Shown here: piece by piece, positions 1 through 10,400 of the stretch
Layout of the letters: each line of letters opens with the position of its first letter
Position numbering within the stretch: the first letter of the stretch is position 1
DNA from: Saccoglossus kowalevskii
Lineage: Eukaryota; Hemichordata; Enteropneusta; Harrimaniidae
Assembly: GCF_000003605.2 (NCBI RefSeq)
Contig: NW_003137824.1
Location: forward strand, 439,256 to 470,613
Direction of reading: 5' to 3'
DNA length: 31,358 nt
The notes under the pieces: generated by a model
Told to the model about the DNA's origin: nothing
Seen by the model: the letters and a program-made list of their open reading frames with translations, nothing else
The model's database searches: none
Translations under genes and position numbers: made by a program

Positions 1-487
1 CATTCGTTCTTCACCATGGCATCTTTACTACGTATTACATTGTGGTGTTTTTTTCCACCTTTTTTACTTGACTTAACAGAATCATGCTGTGTTGACATTT
101 TGGCAGTTTTTTCACTTGGTTCGTCACATTCCTCTGCAATGTTCTGTTGACTGACAGTGCCGGATTCATTCAGCACGGAAACTGTGTCACACATTGTCAC
201 TCGCTTGCTGCTTTTATTTCTTCCTTCTAAGTTATCAACATTACTCTCTACTTTACAGTCGACATCATCTGTAACCATGGTAACAGGATGAGATTTTTCT
301 TCCTGGCTGCCATCTTTCAATTCAGTGTTTGCTTCCTTCAAAGTAATCTCAGGAACACTTGCACAATCCGTTTCTGTACTAGGAACTTTGTTCTCATCTT
401 CTTCCACTTGTTGGGCCACAGTCTCCTTTTTTACAATCGGTATTTTCTCAATTTTTCCACAAAAAATTGGATGTTTTGATCTATCAT
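1..487 (-). CDS. SPDL1: Spindly exon 12: unstructured tail, cut by window edge
   Basis: Entered in phase 1 after acceptor GTCTTTAG and open for 161 codons to the window edge. It starts [22 protein letters not shown], where IPIVKKE resembles the VPVLKKR of the human tail start. Then come acidic and Ser/Thr stretches ([15 protein letters not shown]) and a Lys/His-rich patch (KKGGKKHHN) near the edge. No stop is reached. Confidence 0.82.
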
Positions 488-3400
488 CTAAAGACATAGA
501 AAAAAAAGGAATTAAGTGCTACCAATCATATGTAGATGGGAATATATTAGTGACCAATCAGCATTGACATGAATAAAAACAAAAGGATTACTATTTGCAT
601 AATTGACACAAAACAGACTATTGCCATTCATTCTAACAGTAAATATGAAAATAGTCGCTGAATAAATATAACCTTTTATTCCAGAAGTTTTACTAGAATT
701 TATTCAGCTGAATATATGACAGAGAGAAAAAGACAAAAAAAAATGCTTTTGCATTTGTCATGGGTTAAAATAATAAGCATCATTTTATTTAGGATGGTAT
801 TTTAGGTTGGTTGGGAAAAACGAACAGGTTATATTTCCCCAAACCCGGCTGGTGAACGAAAGATGTAATTTAGGTAATTTTTCGTGGGTGGTAAAATGGT
901 TGCAATGTTAAACCCCCCTAAAAAATCATCTTTTCTGAGGTGGTACTCGAGTATAAGCCCATCCCTTACTTTTTCCCGATTTTACAAAATCAGGCCCCTG
1001 GGCTTATGATCAGGAGTACAGTATTGCTGATAAAGTTTTACAGCTTGAATTGAATCCCAAACTTAACACATAACCAGGAAATAAATGATGCTATCTATAC
1101 TTACCACCTTCACCATACTTTTGTCTTAGCTCTTCAGATTTCATATAAAGTCTCATATTTTCAGCTTTTATCTTCTCCATGGTTTTTTCAGTCTGGTGCA
1201 GACTTTTTTCTGTTTTCCATTGCTTATCAGTGGCTTCCATTCTCAGTACTCTTTGGGTCTGCAGTTCTTGCTTAAGATCAGTTAGCTCGGTTCTATTGAG
1301 AAATAAAGTGTATTTATCATATGTGAATATTACTGCATCAGAAAGTCAGTGTACAAAACTGTACTTCAAACTGACGGATACTGAAACAGCAGCTAAGCCA
1401 ATGAAACTAATCGAAGGATCAATCTAAGATGGTACTTTCAGATGTATATGTACAATGAAAAGACATATTTGTTGCAATACATAGATGTATGTGAGGAATT
1501 ACAGGATTCATGTCTGTTTTTCAGCATACATGTATCCTTCAGATTTTTTGTTTGAAGTTCAATTGTTATTAAACATGTTTGCATGTATTGTTCAGACAAT
1601 AGATTATGACTTAAATTGTCTTAAAACACCCATGAACCAACTTGCATTGAAACTTTAATATAATATAATGCAATTCACTGTGAATACCACAAACATGACT
1701 TTAATATGTTGTTGATTTCAATGTGTATGTGATCTTGTGACAATCTCAATCTTACTTGGTACATTTCAGTTGTTCTTCTAAAAACTCCACAAACATTTTT
1801 TTGTCTCCTAGTGTCTCCCCAGGAAACTGTCTGTGAAAATCTTCTAATTTTCTGTTGAGTGAAACTTCACCCTGAAAGAAGAACAATTTGGTTTTCAAAA
1901 TGATTGTAAATTTTGAGGGAACCAATCAAATGAAGACTCAAGCTAAAGCGACTTAACCAGACACAGTGAAGAAGCATTACTACCATTTCATGAATATTTA
2001 AATTATTTCTTAGAAATACAGGGCTTGTCGTTGTATAGAGTAAATTAGAAAAACTACATTGTTAACAAGAAATATACAAGTACCTGCAGTAAAAATTCCA
2101 CTATATGTATTTGTATGTTTACCACATTAGAAAATCATTACTGCTTGGGACTAATGGAACACATAAGGAAAGACGCAATTATATACAAATCTGCTTTATA
2201 AACTTGATGTAAATATATCAGCGTTAGTTTAGAGTAGTTAGGATGCCAATCGTCAAGCTGCATCATGTTCCTTCGATGTGAGTCCCATGGGATGTATGCA
2301 ACTTGCATGTATAATTCAAAATGCATAAAAACACTGTTGTTTTAAAATCCAACCAGAACAGCATTTTTTTCTGTTCAAATGCACCTCTATTAGAGACAAA
2401 CTTCTAGTAGAGAAAATACAGTATTATAATAATTATAATAACTCACCTCCAAATGTTCAAGGTTTTTCAGTTTTTCTGAGAGCATCTGAACTTCTCCTCT
2501 GCTCTGTGATAAAGCTGTCTGTAGTCTTTGTAGCTGGGAATGATCCGCTTCATGACTACTCATCTGTAACAAGGCAGCAATCTGACCCTACGGATGAAAG
2601 GAAGAAACTTACGCCATGTTTCTGGTAAACTCATGAGTTGAAATGTGCACATCAAAGTTTTTGTTTTTCTGGCTTATGTCAGAAGTTCAGAGAAAAGTAA
2701 AAAAAAGACTCAAGTTTCATAAAAACTTCAAATAAAAGCACATCAAATTTTTCAGAAACTGTTTTTCTTCATCATATTATAGTAATCAGTTGAAAATTTA
2801 ATGGTTTTATTTTAGTTTTGAAATAGTATACTGCAACAGTTTATAGTATACATACTTTTCCAGTAACATCAGTATCATAGTGGCTATACATTATTGAGAC
2901 ATTAATTATTTTTTCCAAACTCTTTACAATTGTACACCCCTTCTAAATTTTCACCTTATCATCTACTGAAAGGTGATTTATAGCGTGAAACCTTAGCGCA
3001 TATGCTTTTACATACATGCTACTTTGTGTTGATGAACTTTGACCTACAAATACTAGACCATAATGCACCATGCTATGTGTTTGGACAGCAATTAAAATTC
3101 TTGTTGAGAGGTGGTAATTTAAATCTTAAATAACTGATGCTGGTAAGAATATGACTAGCGGTAGCCATATTAGGAAAAAGAAGAAATATTTGTCTGTCAG
3201 TTTCATTCATTTCTGAGTTCCTTGTAGTATGACTTTGGAATATTTTTACTCCATTTTGCACATTGCATTTTTTCTTTTGCATCAAACAAAATACAGCAAG
3301 CAAGTTCAAAATATAATTTGCACCATATTTCATCTGTTAAAAGAATAAACAGACAGGGTGGCATGAACCCACTTGTATTAAGGCTGATTATAGTCCTTGC

Positions 3401-4371
3401 ATTTTCACAAGCCTTTTCCAGTGAAAAAAAACTTCATAATACTTCAATTCTTGAAATTTGAAAGTTACATGATCATCACCGAGTCAGACATACAGAGTGT
3501 TCTTTGACTATGAAAAGAATTTAATGTGAACCAACCTTCAGCCTCATCAATTGTTGCTTTTTAATATTATAGTGTTCTTTTAATGAGTCGTGTTCAACTT
3601 TCAGAGTGATCAGTTTCTTTTCCAGAGTTTTTCTTCTATCATCAACCTACAGAGTAGCATTGAATAATGAAACAAAAATGATGATGTACAACAAGTCAAA
3701 CTCAATTCAAGCAATAACTGTACAACTGCAAATATATGTGAAGATTAGTAGCATAGTGAGGATTTCTAAAAAAAAATATAAATTTCGTAGTATTATTATT
3801 ACACATCTATAGAAAAAGTACATTCAACTTTCATGTTTCATGACCATGTATGGCAGTATTAAGAGATAAATGAAAAATCATGAATTTGTCACAAAATGGA
3901 AAATGCAATATAGCAGTATATCACATTTCTGTGACATGCTTTGCCAATGGTTGCGAAAGTGATATGATTTCAGGGTGACTAACTCATTGTCTAATACCAT
4001 TTAATTTTTACATTATTTGTTGTTACAGTGGTTATCAATCAAATGATGAATTGGGGCTTGAATGTGACAATTATCATGATAAAATGAAACAACCGCAATC
4101 AGCTGAGAAAATATATACCTCAGCAAAAAGAGAATTTCCTTTACTATCTGGATCAACAGTCTGCATTTTAACCATATCAAGCTGTACTTGTAAGTCTGTC
4201 ACATCCTCACGACTTTTCTATAAAAAAAAATAATTAATGTTGAAGTCTGATATAAGGTCATTTGACTGTACTACAAACTATTTCATGTAAAGCCATGATT
4301 GTGACAGAATGATTATTTACAATATTAACATTAACAATGCCCATTATTGAAATGCCACATTTTCATTGATT

Positions 4372-4409
<38 letters not shown>

Positions 4410-7400
4410 GTGTGTGTGTGTGGGGGGGGGGGGTGTGTGTGTGCGTGGGTGTGTGTGTGTGTGCGTGTGTGTGTGTGTTCACGACTTATCAACATTCAAT
4501 GTTTCCCCACATTTGTATGGATAGTTTAAATAACAAACCCAACATTATTTGTTCAGGTTAAGAAAATCTGGTTATTTCCATCTGGTAATTTACTTATGTT
4601 GTACATGTGTTGTTTGCTCGTTAAAATTCATTCGGAACTAAAATACTTATGTATGCTAATCACTCTCAAGCTACCATATATATATTCAATTTTATAATTT
4701 TATAAAGGTATTATAATTGAAATGAAGTACTCTGCACTGCCCATTATTGCATATAACAGAGCTCAGACGGAGATGTTTGCTAAAATAAGTGCCTCAACTG
4801 TGCCATTATTGTGAATATCCTCGTCCTCCCTGTTATCACGCAATAACGAGCAGTGCGTCATCCTTCATTCCCAAATAAAATGGTCTTGGGTTATGGAATC
4901 TTTTATCTGCAGTCGTTCCTTCCCAATGGTAAATTGACCAACCAGGTACACCTTTACCTTATGTAAGCATAACTCAAAAGGAAGTTTGCGTGTATGTGTG
5001 TTTAAACAATGAAGATTCACACCAGGTTACCCAGGTATAATTTACCTCTAGTGCATTGTAGTAGGAAGTCGCTAGTATTTGTTTTTCTTCCATCTCGTCA
5101 TGAAGAGAATAAATTTTTTTTTCTATTTTTTCCTTTGAAGCAATGACCTGCTGTAATGTATCCTTAGCATGCTTCAACTCCAGCTGCAAGGAGGACTGTA
5201 ACAAATGAAAATAAAAGATAATATTGTTATTACTTGCTGTCTACATAGTTTTGAGCTACGGTAACTTTAGCAAGACATATTTGGTTGCAGAAGACTTTCA
5301 GGTGTGACAAGTAGTTATAATTAAATGGAAAGTGCAACATTTCAACAACAAAAAAAGAGAAAGAGGAGATTCAGAATACAAGAGCGCCCTCTATGGCATT
5401 TATGAATGAGTCAGTGACAACTTATAGAGGGCGCTCTTGGATTCTAATCAGCTGGAAGTGCATGTCTCATACCACCAAATAGGCTATCAGTGTTCATAGC
5501 CCTAAAATCACATGATTGTTGTCAGCCAATAGTTTTTTTCACAGTGTTTTATCTGAAAAGCGATGTGTGAGGGTGTACTTCAATTACGTCAGCTGTTAGA
5601 CTTGTGTATTGCCTTGTTTACTGACAAGAACTGGTGACCTGTGGATCTGGGCAACACTCAATTAGACACTACAAAACCTTTGCTGCTTTTTCTGAAAGTA
5701 TTGAAGGTAGAAAACCTGACATATCTGTGCGCTTTATTTATATCTATTTTGTAGGAGTTTGAGCTGGCCAACATGTGTTTTTCTGACCAGTATTCTATTA
5801 CATACATGTGGTTTCAGCAAATTAAAACAATATTTTAATCTTTGTAACCTGGAAATCTAATAAGTGGTATGAGCCCTGAAAGGCATTTTGCCTGAGGCTG
5901 TTGACTATAACTATGGTCTAGTCACTGAAATTTGGTACTTTTTGGCAGATCTCATCTTACATAATCAAAGATTATTTTGACCTAATTATTTGAACTTTTG
6001 ACTTCTCCTGACTTTGCTTACACTAGAAAATTATGAAGGTGTGTGTTCAAACACACATTCTTATGTGATCATGGGATTTTTGGTATTTACATGATTTACA
6101 ATTTTTAGTGTGGTCAATACTAATTTATCGTTGAGTGGAAACCCCGGAAAACACTAAACCAGTTGAAAAACACTAAACCTGTCGAAAAACACTAAACCTG
6201 TCGAAAAACACTAAACCTGACAATAAAAACACTAAACCCGAGGTAAAGGGTGTATTATGGGTGTACCATAATCGTCCAGCGGTATGTAAAGTGTGATGGT
6301 GTAAATGGTTTGATGTATTGTTAAATATTTCCTCTGACATGTCACGATGTTGTGCACGATGTTTATCTACAACAAGGACTGAATTTGACATGATGTAGTT
6401 TTAGGAATTTCAAATCTAAAAATATGCCAATTGCTGTGTTCATAATTTGTAAATATATAAATAAATAAAATAAAATGTTTGGTTTGGGGCGCGATATACT
6501 AGTATCTAACATAGAGGGCGTCCTGCTGCCAAATCAGCTGCGGCCCTGGCCTCGATCATAAAGGAATTTTTCTTTAGCTTTCTTTTCATAAATACTCAAC
6601 TGAACGATCATGGTATATCCATAATTTGCCCTTTACGAAGGGTTTAGTGTTTTTTCAACAGGTTTAGTCTTTTTCAATAGGTTTAGTGTTTTTCAACTGG
6701 TTTAGTGTTTTCCGGGGTTTCCACTCAACGCTAATTTATCCCTTTCAATGTTTATTGAGGTCAAATCTTCAAATAATTAAATCCCTTCTCAAAATTGTAT
6801 TGTATATCTTGTCATGAATTGTCCGAATATTGGCAAAGTAATATATCTTTCAATTAAATTATTGTGCTTTTTTGTGATTAGTTTGCTAATTATTCCTATC
6901 TATAATAGTTTATTAATGAACAGTGGTTGTTTTTTTAAATGTAAACACTTTTCTGATAGTTTTCTTTTTTCTGCAACATAAAATTGTTTCTTAAAAGATT
7001 TGACTATGCTCTTTATAAAGAGTAAATTTCATGTGTGGCTATATCTGTTGTGTTTCGATATATTCAAGGTATGTACCGTTTTCGAAAATTGATTAAAATT
7101 TCTAATCATGCCAAATATTGGTTTTCACTTGCATGTGGTTATTGAAGACATACTGTACAGAACTGGATCTGGGAATAAGGCCTATGTTTATTGCATAACA
7201 TCTGTGTGTTTGTTGGCAAATTATAAAAATACTTGTCTGGCTGTTATTGTATCATATCCAAAATCACCAAGAACTTTATTAAACTGTAATTTTTCACTAA
7301 ATGTAGGTGGATGTACCAAACTGGTGAAAATCTTTCTTGTGAATACCATACTATCTTATGTAGATTTGGAGCCTTCCTCTTTTTAAAGTCTGGTATTGTA

Positions 7401-10400
7401 GGGATGGGTTCACAGCTTGGCAGATAAACCTCATACTATTACTTGCACATCATTTTTTTTTTTACCAAGTCAAACTTTGCTAATGTGAGAATACCCCTTA
7501 GCCATTGTCAAAAGTGACATAATATTTTGAGAGAAAGAAATGTTCCATTGGGTACACTGGCTAAGGGTTAGCAAAAGCTGATTAAAATATGCTAATATGG
7601 TATGAAACAAACATGCTGGAAGGTGGGTGTACATAACATTAACACACATTACATTTGTTCTTTCTCATAGACAATGGCTACTAAGGTGCAGTTTAATGAA
7701 GTACCAAAACTACTAGAAGTGCTGGAAAAGTGGAGACCTGACAACTATCCCGTCTACTACTTGGTACATAACTGCTATAAAAACAACAATAAATGGCCAT
7801 GTGTTGATATTTATATAGATAACGATAATATCAATGAAATGACCAGCATTGTTTGTTACATACAAGATTACTATGAAGCAAGTGTAGCTAATGTATACTT
7901 TCTGTATTCTGTCAACAATACTAAACTCTCATGGCTAATAGACCAAGACGGAGTTGTAGCCTGGGAAAAGGGGGTAGTATACTGGATAGCAATCCCGGAG
8001 TCTACCACAGAGATTGTTGAAAATATTGCAAAAAAGCACAGGTTCAAATTTCAATTGGAAGCCAATGTGTACATGTACACACTGAAAAATACTGACAAAG
8101 TTCGAAAAGTTGCAAACCAATCACTGCCGAAAGGCTTCACACTATCGGCACTGAAAAAAGATGACGCACATACACTACAGGACCTTCCAGGGTGGAGGTA
8201 CGGCTGTCAGCCTCCTCTGGAACAATGTCAAAACTTCATACAGTATATGCCCTGTCTAGGAATATACAATGAAGACCAACAGTTGATATCCTGGGCACGA
8301 ATCAAAGAGTATGGCGACATAGGAGTTACAGGAACAAAACCACACTATCGAAGACAAGGTTTTGCCAGTATAATTACCGCTAAGCTGTCACTTCAGATAT
8401 TAGATGCAGGACTATCACCGTGGATCATCACTAGCGAGGATAATCACATTTCTATCAACTTTCATACTAAGTTGGGCTACCAAGTTACAGATGTCAAATT
8501 TGTGTACTGTGCTTTAACTAAAATATGAAATAAAAACCATTGAAGCAGATAAAATTCAGGGTTCATGAATTTAAAATGATGAACAATCAACTTGATGTCA
8601 ATTACCACTACTGTGATCATTGTCATGGTAATTTTGCTCTATTGTTTAAATATAGTGGCCCGACTGCGGAGAGAACCCTGCTGTTCTTAGAACTGGAATA
8701 TTAAAATTATGTCACAGAAATTCCGATTGCAGTGATCCCAAGATAGATATCAAACGTTGATTTGATTGAGTTGCCAGCATCATACGCCATCATCAAGTCA
8801 AAGAATCGCATACAGAATTTTTTATTCAAGGATTTGAAGATGACCTTATCACAGAATCAAAATTCAGTTCAAAAAAAGCATTTTTATTAGGTAAGACTGG
8901 TCTGTGATGCACACTAGTGACTTGAGTTGTTTTCTATAAACCAATTAGGTTCCTTTTGAATTACCGTAATATGTTGTTTCTTTCACACGTATCACTACTG
9001 AACCTTCAGAACTCTGACTATTACTGGGGTAATACAATATTTTGTACATATTTGTAATACTTGTAATCAGAATATGTGATTTTAAATGTCATGCAGCAAG
9101 CTGTGTGAACAGACATACATAGAAACAAGGTAATACGTACCATTTTATTCTTCAGTGTGCTGTTCTCTTGATGTAACTGGACAAGTTCTTCATCATTGAA
9201 ACTAACATTTTGTTGTTGTTTGAGTTTACAGTTTGCATCCTTCACAAGATTTTCTTGATGTGATACCTATGTAATAAAAAATACAGCCTTTGCATAAAAT
9301 TTGGATTTTTCTCTCTATACTTGAATTAAAGATGGTATAATGTTATGAAAATTTCATCAAAACGCACCTCTATTGGTGATACAGAGGCATGGCTAACTGG
9401 GACATTAGTCTAAACAACTTGGGGTGCGCCATTTATTTGTAGGAGTTCATCCTACCCTCACACCTTGGGCTTGCTGAAAATATGTTTAATATATTTATCA
9501 AACAGGAGTAAGAAGAAAAGGTGCAGATATTCTATCTAAGACGACAGTTATTAATAATGGCAATAAATCAAAAATAATTCTCATATTCACATACAATTGT
9601 ATCTTGCATTCTGTGCCCAGTCTAGACTCTCTCACAAAACATGAACAAACTGTAGGAATCAAAGTGTTTGGCTGCATTTTTTCAGACAAGTTACAGGAAT
9701 ACGCATTTGGTTCAGCATTTACAAAATGAAACTGGCTGGAAGAACAAAATAAATTCTAAATTGAATAGTTTTTGATAAAAAGAAATATTCTGATTCCATG
9801 CAACACCTGCCAGATTCGTTCACTCAAGAACGATGAAATGATACTGTCTAGTGTTTTCTGGGACACAAAGACTGAATAGAAGTTTATCTTATCGGATTTC
9901 CCCAACCACTGTGCCTTGTGATAGTGGACTTGTTCCATTTCCACAGGGAGCAGAGATTTATGAAATATGTAACACTAATTTTTATTTTAATTATAACTTG
10001 GTATACAAATCCTTTTCATTTTAAATAGCTGGTTACATGACTTACCGGGGTACTATGTTGATTGTGTACATTAATACGCCAGGATATGTATTTATTATGT
10101 TTATTAATGTGTGTTCTCCTTCCCCGTTTCAGATAATGGTACAGTCCAAATCACATTTATGTAAATTACAATGTTTGTTTACATGAAGTTTGAACATGCA
10201 CGGCACGACAACTGTACATAGAACTTTGATACCAGTAATATTTTATTTTTAAGAATTGAATATAAAGTTTACTTCACAAACCAGTGAATTTAAAACCTAG
10301 CGGATAAGCTTGCAAGATCAATCAGTAATAATTAAATCCTGTGAATGGGCCATTCCAGTATATATCTGCATCCCCCCCCCCCTGTTGATGAGGTCGGATT

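Larger units (their letters stand above)
488..4118 (-). other. Spindly introns between exons 7 and 12
   Basis: Introns at 488-1104, 1293-1755, 1872-2446, 2588-3535 and 3647-4118. They are AT-rich with no coding signal on either strand. Apart from the inverted repeat at 944-1018 I see nothing distinct in them. Confidence 0.7.
5196..9140 (-). other. Large Spindly intron hosting a nested gene
   Basis: 3.9 kb. It holds the 5373-5445 hairpin, the Mutator-like element, and the GLYAT-like gene on the opposite strand. The stretches 5446-6119, 6740-7013 and 8535-9140 show nothing recognisable. Confidence 0.75.

Noticed and set aside
4370..4561. Frame coding Cys-Val repeats
   Set aside because: Translation of the TG microsatellite.
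7108..7386. 92-codon plus-strand frame just upstream of the GLYAT-like gene
   Set aside because: No recognisable domain, ends in a stop well before the gene, and would lie in its putative leader intron.
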